Below, one piece after another: positions 46,540-60,300 of a DNA stretch of 64,000 nt; positions within the stretch are counted from its first letter, which is position 1; each line of letters opens with the position of its first letter. This stretch comes from Ophiura sarsii. Its lineage: Eukaryota; Echinodermata; Ophiuroidea; Amphilepidida; Ophiuridae. The stretch lies in NCBI GenBank assembly GCA_035610835.1, contig JAYJML010000140.1:1-64000 (forward strand). The letters are read 5' to 3'. A program made the position numbers and the translations under genes. The notes under the pieces were generated by a model. That model saw only the letters and a program-made list of their open reading frames with translations. It was not told where the DNA came from and ran no database searches.

Positions 46540-46813
46540 CAATCAAGGAAAAAAAGGTTGGCACACTTTGTCTTAATTACGGGAAAAACCCCGCCCCTCT
46601 CCCCGGAGGCAATGTTGATCCGAGTCATATTATCAGAAGCCATGGTAGGTCCCCCAACATTGATTGATGGGGGATGGGGAAGGATATAAGAAAGGGGGGA
46701 GACTTTTGCTTTCTATTAAACAGTGCTATGTCCCAAGTCTGATCTCAATTGCGAGCACAGGGATATTTGTAATAAGTTGCGTCAAGTGTGCCAACTATTA
46801 TTTTCCTTGATTG
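46540..46813. mobile_element. 274-bp TIR module (unit 1, array B)
   Basis: CAATCAAGGAAAAAAAGG at the left is mirrored by CCTTGATTG at the right; the TIR carries GTTGGCACACTT on both sides. The core CAACATTGATTGATGGGGG and GGGGAAGGA match the array A module. In inner units the TIR is longer (CTCAGACAATC ... GATTGTCTGAG). In this first unit the left flank is CTA instead of AGA, so the array begins exactly at the module. Confidence 0.85.
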
Positions 46814-47713
46814 TCTGAGCGAAATCCTAAATTCACCATGTGGGATTGGTTTTTTGGCTATAACTTTAGAACCAAATGTCCGATGCTAACGAGGTTTTGC
46901 ACGATTATTGTAGGGTATATTGTCAACATTCCCAAAAAGTTACAAGTATCAATTACGTCATTTAGGGATTGGTCAGTCAATACTTAGGCAACATATACGT
47001 CAAAACATGTTATTTTTACAATTTATTTTCATGGATGTGAAACAAAATGTTGAAGAACAATTAGAGTTCGTATATGTATTAATTGATTTCTAATCAACAT
47101 TTGATAGACGGCATATTAAGTCAGACAAAAGTGTATTAGGGACTGGCCATTAATTACTAAGGCTGTCTCTGTATATTAAATGTGTGCGACGATAGGTCTA
47201 TAATAGGCCTTGCAATTGTTATAGTTCATGCAAACATTACTATCTTCAGAAGATAGCAATTAATGACACGATGCCATGTTATGTTCCTAGCATTAAAATA
47301 TATAATCATGGAAAATAATCATAATAACATTTATTTAAAAAATAAATAAAGCCACATAAACAGAATGGCTAATACAAACAAAGATAGAAGAACGAAAAGT
47401 CACTTTGTGTATTAGGGACTGGTCATTATTTACTAACGCTGTCTCTGTATGTTAATTGTGTGCGACTATAGGTGTATAATAGGCCTTGTCATTGTTATAG
47501 TTCATGCAAACATTACTATCTTCAGAAGATGACACGTTATGTTCTTATCATTTAAATATGAAATTATGGAAAATAAATAAAGTCACATATATCAAATAAT
47601 GCGCCATGAAGACAAAACTCTAAGATAACGTGCCGATTATTTAAAAAAATGGACTTTATGATCGTTTAGAAATAAGCTTAGAGGCACACACAAGAAGAAG
47701 AAAAATAGAAGAT

Positions 47714-47783
47714 TGGGCAAGGATTCGAACCTGGGGCCGCGGCGTGGAAGTCTCTTATGTTAACCACTACACTAACCGGGCGT
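47714..47783 (-). pseudogene. tRNA-Gly-like Pol III head (unit 1, array B)
   Basis: The minus strand reads GCCCGGTTAGTGTAGTGG (A box), GACTTCCACGC (anticodon TCC if canonical) and GGTTCGAATCC (perfect B box). The acceptor ends do not pair well. Copies recur every 2406 bp (50120, 52526, 54932, 57338, 59744, about 62150). Confidence 0.78.
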
Positions 47784-48283
47784 GTGTGCATGTTGTAATT
47801 GAATTATACGCTATCAATACACGTGCATTGTTATTGCAGCGGTGAATCATTGCAACGGTACACCATTACAACTCATCAAATTTCTCATTATTATGAAATG
47901 CAAAACTTTTTTTCTCAATGGATTAGTGTTTAGTGGACAATGTGAAACTCATAGGCTATCTTTTAGAAGAAATGAATCGCATCTTCGGTATGTTTCAACG
48001 GTTCACCCCTGCTGAATTTAAACATATATGACTATAGATTTATATTATTTCACCAATGGTACACCGTTGAAAGGTAGGTATGCGGTGCTTAATCTTTGCT
48101 TAAAAAGGGTCTATATGAACGGTATTTGTCCTCTAATCCCTTATCCATTGAAAAATCAGTTCTGTATTTCGTAACAATGACACATTTGATGATTTCTTAT
48201 GGTGAACCGATGATATTGATTCACCATTGCGATGACAATACACGAGCATTGATAGCGTATAATTCAGTAACAATATGCACACA

Positions 48284-48352
48284 CGCCCGGTTGGTGTAGT
48301 GGTTAACATATGAGACTTGCACCCCACTGTCCCGGGTTCGAATCCTTGTCTA
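48284..48352 (+). pseudogene. tRNA-like Pol III head, plus strand (unit 1, array B)
   Basis: GCCCGGTTGGTGTAGTGG (A box), GACTTGCACCC and GGGTTCGAATCC (perfect B box). It is the inverted partner of the 47714-47783 head. Copies recur at 50690, 53096, 55502, 57908, 60314 and about 62719. Confidence 0.78.
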
Positions 48353-51300
48353 AGCTTCTATTCGATAATTATTTATTTGTTGCTTCTTTTTTCTAACAAT
48401 CATGATTTGCATTATTTGTTTTTAATCAGCACTATCATTGTGTCTTCTATTTCTTGAATAATCATAATGTCCTAGATTTTGGTACCGAAAGAGTGCAGAT
48501 GTACTCATTCTTATAAATGGGCGTAATGGCTTGACAACTTTGATTTATTGTCAAAACAAAACAGGCATATTTCATGTTGGGTCTATATTTTTAAGTTATA
48601 TAGCCACTGGTATTAAGATATATAGATATAGATACTGGTCTTGAGATATATATAAACGACAGGAAGATGTTTTCTCAACGTTTAGCTGATGATATATGAG
48701 GTCGAGCATCCATCTGAATTTAAATAACTGGTCATGTCTATAGTTTCACTGCCATTTTAAGTGAAAAATATACCTCCGTATTTAAAAGTGACCGGTCCCT
48801 AAAAGTACTTTGACGCATATTGTTTGAACACGTGACCAGTGTTATAACCTATCTGTCGTCCAAATCTGGTGAAGAAATCTTTGTTTAATCTCATGTTATA
48901 GCCAAAAGACTTAACACAGATGATTTTTTTAGCAAATGACTCAGACAATCAAGGAAAAAAAGGTTGGCACACTTTGTCTTAATTACGGGAAAAAACCCGC
49001 CCCTCTCCCCGGAGGCAATGTTGATCCGAGTCATATTATCAGAAGCCATGGTAGGTCCCCCAACATTGATTGATGGGGGATGGGGAAGGATATAAGAAAG
49101 GGGGGAGACTTTTGCTTTCTATTAAACAGTGCTATGTCCCAAGTCTGATCTCAATTGCGAGCACAGGGATATTTGTAATAAGTTGCGTCAAGTGTGCCAA
49201 CTATTATTTTCCTTGATTGTCTGAGCGAAATCCTAAATTCACCATGTGGGATTGGTTTTTTGGCTATAACTTTAGAACCAAATGCCCGATGCTAACGAGG
49301 TTTTGCACGATTATTGTAGGGTATATTGTCAACATTCCCAAAAAGTTACAAGTATCAATTACGTCATTTAGGGATTGGTCAGTCAATACTTAGGCAACAT
49401 ATACGTCAAAACATGTTATTTTTACAATTTATTTTCATGGATGTGAAACAAAATGTTGAAGAACAATTAGAGTTCGTATATGTATTAATTGATTTCTAAT
49501 CAACATTTGATAGACGGCATATTAAGTCAGACAAAAGTGTATTAGGGACTGGCCATTAATTACTAAGGCTGTCTCTGTATATTAAATGTGTGCGACGATA
49601 GGTCTATAATAGGCCTTGCAATTGTTATAGTTCATGCAAACATTACTATCTTCAGAAGATAGCAATTAATGACACGATGCCATGTTATGTTCCTAGCATT
49701 AAAATATATAATCATGGAAAATAATCATAATAACATTTATTTAAAAAATAAATAAAGCCACATAAACAGAATGGCTAATACAAACAAAGATAGAAGAACG
49801 AAAAGTCACTTTGTGTATTAGGGACTGGTCATTATTTACTAACGCTGTCTCTGTATGTTAATTGTGTGCGACTATAGGTGTATAATAGGCCTTGTCATTG
49901 TTATAGTTCATGCAAACATTACTATCTTCAGAAGATGACACGTTATGTTCTTATCATTTAAATATGAAATTATGGAAAATAAATAAAGTCACATATATCA
50001 AATAATGCGCCATGAAGACAAAACTCTAAGATAACGTGCCGATTATTTAAAAAAATGGACTTTATGATCGTTTAGAAATAAGCTTAGAGGCACACACAAG
50101 AAGAAGAAAAATAGAAGATTGGGCAAGGATTCGAACCTGGGGCCGCGGCGTGGAAGTCTCTTATGTTAACCACTACACTAACCGGGCGTGTGTGCATGTT
50201 GTAATTGAATTATACGCTATCAATACACGTGCATTGTTATTGCAGCGGTGAATCATTGCAACGGTACACCATTACAACTCATCAAATTTCTCATTATTAT
50301 GAAATGCAAAACTTTTTTTCTCAATGGATTAGTGTTTAGTGGACAATGTGAAACTCATAGGCTATCTTTTAGAAGAAATGAATCGCATCTTCGGTATGTT
50401 TCAACGGTTCACCCCTGCTGAATTTAAACATATATGACTATAGATTTATATTATTTCACCAATGGTACACCGTTGAAAGGTAGGTATGCGGTGCTTAATC
50501 TTTGCTTAAAAAGGGTCTATATGAACGGTATTTGTCCTCTAATCCCTTATCCATTGAAAAATCAGTTCTGTATTTCGTAACAATGACACATTTGATGATT
50601 TCTTATGGTGAACCGATGATATTGATTCACCATTGCGATGACAATACACGAGCATTGATAGCGTATAATTCAGTAACAATATGCACACACGCCCGGTTGG
50701 TGTAGTGGTTAACATATGAGACTTGCACCCCACTGTCCCGGGTTCGAATCCTTGTCTAAGCTTCTATTCGATAATTATTTATTTGTTGCTTCTTTTTTCT
50801 AACAATCATGATTTGCATTATTTGTTTTTAATCAGCACTATCATTGTGTCTTCTATTTCTTGAATAATCATAATGTCCTAGATTTTGGTACCGAAAGAGT
50901 GCAGATGTACTCATTCTTATAAATGGGCGTAATGGCTTGACAACTTTGATTTATTGTCAAAACAAAACAGGCATATTTCATGTTGGGTCTATATTTTTAA
51001 GTTATATAGCCACTGGTATTAAGATATATAGATATAGATACTGGTCTTGAGATATATATAAACGACAGGAAGATGTTTTCTCAACGTTTAGCTGATGATA
51101 TATGAGGTCGAGCATCCATCTGAATTTAAATAACTGGTCATGTCTATAGTTTCACTGCCATTTTAAGTGAAAAATATACCTCCGTATTTAAAAGTGACCG
51201 GTCCCTAAAAGTACTTTGACGCATATTGTTTGAACACGTGACCAGTGTTATAACCTATCTGTCGTCCAAATCTGGTGAAGAAATCTTTGTTTAATCTCAT

Positions 51301-54300
51301 GTTATAGCCAAAAGACTTAACACAGATGATTTTTTTAGCAAATGACTCAGACAATCAAGGAAAAAAAGGTTGGCACACTTTGTCTTAATTACGGGAAAAA
51401 ACCCGCCCCTCTCCCCGGAGGCAATGTTGATCCGAGTCATATTATCAGAAGCCATGGTAGGTCCCCCAACATTGATTGATGGGGGATGGGGAAGGATATA
51501 AGAAAGGGGGGAGACTTTTGCTTTCTATTAAACAGTGCTATGTCCCAAGTCTGATCTCAATTGCGAGCACAGGGATATTTGTAATAAGTTGCGTCAAGTG
51601 TGCCAACTATTATTTTCCTTGATTGTCTGAGCGAAATCCTAAATTCACCATGTGGGATTGGTTTTTTGGCTATAACTTTAGAACCAAATGCCCGATGCTA
51701 ACGAGGTTTTGCACGATTATTGTAGGGTATATTGTCAACATTCCCAAAAAGTTACAAGTATCAATTACGTCATTTAGGGATTGGTCAGTCAATACTTAGG
51801 CAACATATACGTCAAAACATGTTATTTTTACAATTTATTTTCATGGATGTGAAACAAAATGTTGAAGAACAATTAGAGTTCGTATATGTATTAATTGATT
51901 TCTAATCAACATTTGATAGACGGCATATTAAGTCAGACAAAAGTGTATTAGGGACTGGCCATTAATTACTAAGGCTGTCTCTGTATATTAAATGTGTGCG
52001 ACGATAGGTCTATAATAGGCCTTGCAATTGTTATAGTTCATGCAAACATTACTATCTTCAGAAGATAGCAATTAATGACACGATGCCATGTTATGTTCCT
52101 AGCATTAAAATATATAATCATGGAAAATAATCATAATAACATTTATTTAAAAAATAAATAAAGCCACATAAACAGAATGGCTAATACAAACAAAGATAGA
52201 AGAACGAAAAGTCACTTTGTGTATTAGGGACTGGTCATTATTTACTAACGCTGTCTCTGTATGTTAATTGTGTGCGACTATAGGTGTATAATAGGCCTTG
52301 TCATTGTTATAGTTCATGCAAACATTACTATCTTCAGAAGATGACACGTTATGTTCTTATCATTTAAATATGAAATTATGGAAAATAAATAAAGTCACAT
52401 ATATCAAATAATGCGCCATGAAGACAAAACTCTAAGATAACGTGCCGATTATTTAAAAAAATGGACTTTATGATCGTTTAGAAATAAGCTTAGAGGCACA
52501 CACAAGAAGAAGAAAAATAGAAGATTGGGCAAGGATTCGAACCTGGGGCCGCGGCGTGGAAGTCTCTTATGTTAACCACTACACTAACCGGGCGTGTGTG
52601 CATGTTGTAATTGAATTATACGCTATCAATACACGTGCATTGTTATTGCAGCGGTGAATCATTGCAACGGTACACCATTACAACTCATCAAATTTCTCAT
52701 TATTATGAAATGCAAAACTTTTTTTCTCAATGGATTAGTGTTTAGTGGACAATGTGAAACTCATAGGCTATCTTTTAGAAGAAATGAATCGCATCTTCGG
52801 TATGTTTCAACGGTTCACCCCTGCTGAATTTAAACATATATGACTATAGATTTATATTATTTCACCAATGGTACACCGTTGAAAGGTAGGTATGCGGTGC
52901 TTAATCTTTGCTTAAAAAGGGTCTATATGAACGGTATTTGTCCTCTAATCCCTTATCCATTGAAAAATCAGTTCTGTATTTCGTAACAATGACACATTTG
53001 ATGATTTCTTATGGTGAACCGATGATATTGATTCACCATTGCGATGACAATACACGAGCATTGATAGCGTATAATTCAGTAACAATATGCACACACGCCC
53101 GGTTGGTGTAGTGGTTAACATATGAGACTTGCACCCCACTGTCCCGGGTTCGAATCCTTGTCTAAGCTTCTATTCGATAATTATTTATTTGTTGCTTCTT
53201 TTTTCTAACAATCATGATTTGCATTATTTGTTTTTAATCAGCACTATCATTGTGTCTTCTATTTCTTGAATAATCATAATGTCCTAGATTTTGGTACCGA
53301 AAGAGTGCAGATGTACTCATTCTTATAAATGGGCGTAATGGCTTGACAACTTTGATTTATTGTCAAAACAAAACAGGCATATTTCATGTTGGGTCTATAT
53401 TTTTAAGTTATATAGCCACTGGTATTAAGATATATAGATATAGATACTGGTCTTGAGATATATATAAACGACAGGAAGATGTTTTCTCAACGTTTAGCTG
53501 ATGATATATGAGGTCGAGCATCCATCTGAATTTAAATAACTGGTCATGTCTATAGTTTCACTGCCATTTTAAGTGAAAAATATACCTCCGTATTTAAAAG
53601 TGACCGGTCCCTAAAAGTACTTTGACGCATATTGTTTGAACACGTGACCAGTGTTATAACCTATCTGTCGTCCAAATCTGGTGAAGAAATCTTTGTTTAA
53701 TCTCATGTTATAGCCAAAAGACTTAACACAGATGATTTTTTTAGCAAATGACTCAGACAATCAAGGAAAAAAAGGTTGGCACACTTTGTCTTAATTACGG
53801 GAAAAAACCCGCCCCTCTCCCCGGAGGCAATGTTGATCCGAGTCATATTATCAGAAGCCATGGTAGGTCCCCCAACATTGATTGATTGGGGATGGGGAAG
53901 GATATAAGAAAGGGGGGAGACTTTTGCTTTCTATTAAACAGTGCTATGTCCCAAGTCTGATCTCAATTGCGAGCACAGGGATATTTGTAATAAGTTGCGT
54001 CAAGTGTGCCAACTATTATTTTCCTTGATTGTCTGAGCGAAATCCTAAATTCACCATGTGGGATTGGTTTTTTGGCTATAACTTTAGAACCAAATGCCCG
54101 ATGCTAACGAGGTTTTGCACGATTATTGTAGGGTATATTGTCAACATTCCCAAAAAGTTACAAGTATCAATTACGTCATTTAGGGATTGGTCAGTCAATA
54201 CTTAGGCAACATATACGTCAAAACATGTTATTTTTACAATTTATTTTCATGGATGTGAAACAAAATGTTGAAGAACAATTAGAGTTCGTATATGTATTAA

Positions 54301-57300
54301 TTGATTTCTAATCAACATTTGATAGACGGCATATTAAGTCAGACAAAAGTGTATTAGGGACTGGCCATTAATTACTAAGGCTGTCTCTGTATATTAAATG
54401 TGTGCGACGATAGGTCTATAATAGGCCTTGCAATTGTTATAGTTCATGCAAACATTACTATCTTCAGAAGATAGCAATTAATGACACGATGCCATGTTAT
54501 GTTCCTAGCATTAAAATATATAATCATGGAAAATAATCATAATAACATTTATTTAAAAAATAAATAAAGCCACATAAACAGAATGGCTAATACAAACAAA
54601 GATAGAAGAACGAAAAGTCACTTTGTGTATTAGGGACTGGTCATTATTTACTAACGCTGTCTCTGTATGTTAATTGTGTGCGACTATAGGTGTATAATAG
54701 GCCTTGTCATTGTTATAGTTCATGCAAACATTACTATCTTCAGAAGATGACACGTTATGTTCTTATCATTTAAATATGAAATTATGGAAAATAAATAAAG
54801 TCACATATATCAAATAATGCGCCATGAAGACAAAACTCTAAGATAACGTGCCGATTATTTAAAAAAATGGACTTTATGATCGTTTAGAAATAAGCTTAGA
54901 GGCACACACAAGAAGAAGAAAAATAGAAGATTGGGCAAGGATTCGAACCTGGGGCCGCGGCGTGGAAGTCTCTTATGTTAACCACTACACTAACCGGGCG
55001 TGTGTGCATGTTGTAATTGAATTATACGCTATCAATACACGTGCATTGTTATTGCAGCGGTGAATCATTGCAACGGTACACCATTACAACTCATCAAATT
55101 TCTCATTATTATGAAATGCAAAACTTTTTTTCTCAATGGATTAGTGTTTAGTGGACAATGTGAAACTCATAGGCTATCTTTTAGAAGAAATGAATCGCAT
55201 CTTCGGTATGTTTCAACGGTTCACCCCTGCTGAATTTAAACATATATGACTATAGATTTATATTATTTCACCAATGGTACACCGTTGAAAGGTAGGTATG
55301 CGGTGCTTAATCTTTGCTTAAAAAGGGTCTATATGAACGGTATTTGTCCTCTAATCCCTTATCCATTGAAAAATCAGTTCTGTATTTCGTAACAATGACA
55401 CATTTGATGATTTCTTATGGTGAACCGATGATATTGATTCACCATTGCGATGACAATACACGAGCATTGATAGCGTATAATTCAGTAACAATATGCACAC
55501 ACGCCCGGTTGGTGTAGTGGTTAACATATGAGACTTGCACCCCACTGTCCCGGGTTCGAATCCTTGTCTAAGCTTCTATTCGATAATTATTTATTTGTTG
55601 CTTCTTTTTTCTAACAATCATGATTTGCATTATTTGTTTTTAATCAGCACTATCATTGTGTCTTCTATTTCTTGAATAATCATAATGTCCTAGATTTTGG
55701 TACCGAAAGAGTGCAGATGTACTCATTCTTATAAATGGGCGTAATGGCTTGACAACTTTGATTTATTGTCAAAACAAAACAGGCATATTTCATGTTGGGT
55801 CTATATTTTTAAGTTATATAGCCACTGGTATTAAGATATATAGATATAGATACTGGTCTTGAGATATATATAAACGACAGGAAGATGTTTTCTCAACGTT
55901 TAGCTGATGATATATGAGGTCGAGCATCCATCTGAATTTAAATAACTGGTCATGTCTATAGTTTCACTGCCATTTTAAGTGAAAAATATACCTCCGTATT
56001 TAAAAGTGACCGGTCCCTAAAAGTACTTTGACGCATATTGTTTGAACACGTGACCAGTGTTATAACCTATCTGTCGTCCAAATCTGGTGAAGAAATCTTT
56101 GTTTAATCTCATGTTATAGCCAAAAGACTTAACACAGATGATTTTTTTAGCAAATGACTCAGACAATCAAGGAAAAAAAGGTTGGCACACTTTGTCTTAA
56201 TTACGGAAAAAAACCCGCCCCTCTCCCCGGAGGCAATGTTGATCCGAGTCATATTATCAGAAGCCATGGTAGGTCCCCCAACATTGATTGATGGGGGATG
56301 GGGAAGGATATAAGAAAGGGGGGAGACTTTTGCTTTCTATTAAACAGTGCTATGTCCCAAGTCTGATCTCAATTGCGAGCACAGGGATATTTGTAATAAG
56401 TTGCGTCAAGTGTGCCAACTATTATTTTCCTTGATTGTCTGAGCGAAATCCTAAATTCACCATGTGGGATTGGTTTTTTGGCTATAACTTTAGAACCAAA
56501 TGCCCGATGCTAACGAGGTTTTGCACGATTATTGTAGGGTATATTGTCAACATTCCCAAAAAGTTACAAGTATCAATTACGTCATTTAGGGATTGGTCAG
56601 TCAATACTTAGGCAACATATACGTCAAAACATGTTATTTTTACAATTTATTTTCATGGATGTGAAACAAAATGTTGAAGAACAATTAGAGTTCGTATATG
56701 TATTAATTGATTTCTAATCAACATTTGATAGACGGCATATTAAGTCAGACAAAAGTGTATTAGGGACTGGCCATTAATTACTAAGGCTGTCTCTGTATAT
56801 TAAATGTGTGCGACGATAGGTCTATAATAGGCCTTGCAATTGTTATAGTTCATGCAAACATTACTATCTTCAGAAGATAGCAATTAATGACACGATGCCA
56901 TGTTATGTTCCTAGCATTAAAATATATAATCATGGAAAATAATCATAATAACATTTATTTAAAAAATAAATAAAGCCACATAAACAGAATGGCTAATACA
57001 AACAAAGATAGAAGAACGAAAAGTCACTTTGTGTATTAGGGACTGGTCATTATTTACTAACGCTGTCTCTGTATGTTAATTGTGTGCGACTATAGGTGTA
57101 TAATAGGCCTTGTCATTGTTATAGTTCATGCAAACATTACTATCTTCAGAAGATGACACGTTATGTTCTTATCATTTAAATATGAAATTATGGAAAATAA
57201 ATAAAGTCACATATATCAAATAATGCGCCATGAAGACAAAACTCTAAGATAACGTGCCGATTATTTAAAAAAATGGACTTTATGATCGTTTAGAAATAAG

Positions 57301-60300
57301 CTTAGAGGCACACACAAGAAGAAGAAAAATAGAAGATTGGGCAAGGATTCGAACCTGGGGCCGCGGCGTGGAAGTCTCTTATGTTAACCACTACACTAAC
57401 CGGGCGTGTGTGCATGTTGTAATTGAATTATACGCTATCAATACACGTGCATTGTTATTGCAGCGGTGAATCATTGCAACGGTACACCATTACAACTCAT
57501 CAAATTTCTCATTATTATGAAATGCAAAACTTTTTTTCTCAATGGATTAGTGTTTAGTGGACAATGTGAAACTCATAGGCTATCTTTTAGAAGAAATGAA
57601 TCGCATCTTCGGTATGTTTCAACGGTTCACCCCTGCTGAATTTAAACATATATGACTATAGATTTATATTATTTCACCAATGGTACACCGTTGAAAGGTA
57701 GGTATGCGGTGCTTAATCTTTGCTTAAAAAGGGTCTATATGAACGGTATTTGTCCTCTAATCCCTTATCCATTGAAAAATCAGTTCTGTATTTCGTAACA
57801 ATGACACATTTGATGATTTCTTATGGTGAACCGATGATATTGATTCACCATTGCGATGACAATACACGAGCATTGATAGCGTATAATTCAGTAACAATAT
57901 GCACACACGCCCGGTTGGTGTAGTGGTTAACATATGAGACTTGCACCCCACTGTCCCGGGTTCGAATCCTTGTCTAAGCTTCTATTCGATAATTATTTAT
58001 TTGTTGCTTCTTTTTTCTAACAATCATGATTTGCATTATTTGTTTTTAATCAGCACTATCATTGTGTCTTCTATTTCTTGAATAATCATAATGTCCTAGA
58101 TTTTGGTACCGAAAGAGTGCAGATGTACTCATTCTTATAAATGGGCGTAATGGCTTGACAACTTTGATTTATTGTCAAAACAAAACAGGCATATTTCATG
58201 TTGGGTCTATATTTTTAAGTTATATAGCCACTGGTATTAAGATATATAGATATAGATACTGGTCTTGAGATATATATAAACGACAGGAAGATGTTTTCTC
58301 AACGTTTAGCTGATGATATATGAGGTCGAGCATCCATCTGAATTTAAATAACTGGTCATGTCTATAGTTTCACTGCCATTTTAAGTGAAAAATATACCTC
58401 CGTATTTAAAAGTGACCGGTCCCTAAAAGTACTTTGACGCATATTGTTTGAACACGTGACCAGTGTTATAACCTATCTGTCGTCCAAATCTGGTGAAGAA
58501 ATCTTTGTTTAATCTCATGTTATAGCCAAAAGACTTAACACAGATGATTTTTTTAGCAAATGACTCAGACAATCAAGGAAAAAAAGGTTGGCACACTTTG
58601 TCTTAATTACGGAAAAAAACCCGCCCCTCTCCCCGGAGGCAATGTTGATCCGAGTCATATTATCAGAAGCCATGGTAGGTCCCCCAACATTGATTGATGG
58701 GGGATGGGGAAGGATATAAGAAAGGGGGGAGACTTTTGCTTTCTATTAAACAGTGCTATGTCCCAAGTCTGATCTCAATTGCGAGCACAGGGATATTTGT
58801 AATAAGTTGCGTCAAGTGTGCCAACTATTATTTTCCTTGATTGTCTGAGCGAAATCCTAAATTCACCATGTGGGATTGGTTTTTTGGCTATAACTTTAGA
58901 ACCAAATGCCCGATGCTAACGAGGTTTTGCACGATTATTGTAGGGTATATTGTCAACATTCCCAAAAAGTTACAAGTATCAATTACGTCATTTAGGGATT
59001 GGTCAGTCAATACTTAGGCAACATATACGTCAAAACATGTTATTTTTACAATTTATTTTCATGGATGTGAAACAAAATGTTGAAGAACAATTAGAGTTCG
59101 TATATGTATTAATTGATTTCTAATCAACATTTGATAGACGGCATATTAAGTCAGACAAAAGTGTATTAGGGACTGGCCATTAATTACTAAGGCTGTCTCT
59201 GTATATTAAATGTGTGCGACGATAGGTCTATAATAGGCCTTGCAATTGTTATAGTTCATGCAAACATTACTATCTTCAGAAGATAGCAATTAATGACACG
59301 ATGCCATGTTATGTTCCTAGCATTAAAATATATAATCATGGAAAATAATCATAATAACATTTATTTAAAAAATAAATAAAGCCACATAAACAGAATGGCT
59401 AATACAAACAAAGATAGAAGAACGAAAAGTCACTTTGTGTATTAGGGACTGGTCATTATTTACTAACGCTGTCTCTGTATGTTAATTGTGTGCGACTATA
59501 GGTGTATAATAGGCCTTGTCATTGTTATAGTTCATGCAAACATTACTATCTTCAGAAGATGACACGTTATGTTCTTATCATTTAAATATGAAATTATGGA
59601 AAATAAATAAAGTCACATATATCAAATAATGCGCCATGAAGACAAAACTCTAAGATAACGTGCCGATTATTTAAAAAAATGGACTTTATGATCGTTTAGA
59701 AATAAGCTTAGAGGCACACACAAGAAGAAGAAAAATAGAAGATTGGGCAAGGATTCGAACCTGGGGCCGCGGCGTGGAAGTCTCTTATGTTAACCACTAC
59801 ACTAACCGGGCGTGTGTGCATGTTGTAATTGAATTATACGCTATCAATACACGTGCATTGTTATTGCAGCGGTGAATCATTGCAACGGTACACCATTACA
59901 ACTCATCAAATTTCTCATTATTATGAAATGCAAAACTTTTTTTCTCAATGGATTAGTGTTTAGTGGACAATGTGAAACTCATAGGCTATCTTTTAGAAGA
60001 AATGAATCGCATCTTCGGTATGTTTCAACGGTTCACCCCTGCTGAATTTAAACATATATGACTATAGATTTATATTATTTCACCAATGGTACACCGTTGA
60101 AAGGTAGGTATGCGGTGCTTAATCTTTGCTTAAAAAGGGTCTATATGAACGGTATTTGTCCTCTAATCCCTTATCCATTGAAAAATCAGTTCTGTATTTC
60201 GTAACAATGACACATTTGATGATTTCTTATGGTGAACCGATGATATTGATTCACCATTGCGATGACAATACACGAGCATTGATAGCGTATAATTCAGTAA

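Larger units (their letters stand above)
47714..48352. repeat. Imperfect palindrome with tRNA-like ends (unit 1, array B)
   Basis: The two halves are diverged reverse complements about an axis near 48033. Matching landmarks are GAATTATACGCTATCAAT, GGTGAATCA, ACTCATCAAAT or its counterpart, and TTTCTCAATGGAT or TTTTTCAATGGAT. The tRNA-like heads sit at the two ends and point outward. Confidence 0.8.

Noticed and set aside
47714..48352. Functional tRNA genes
   Set aside because: The A and B boxes are good, but acceptor stems do not pair and several stems are mismatched. tRNA-derived SINE heads fit better.
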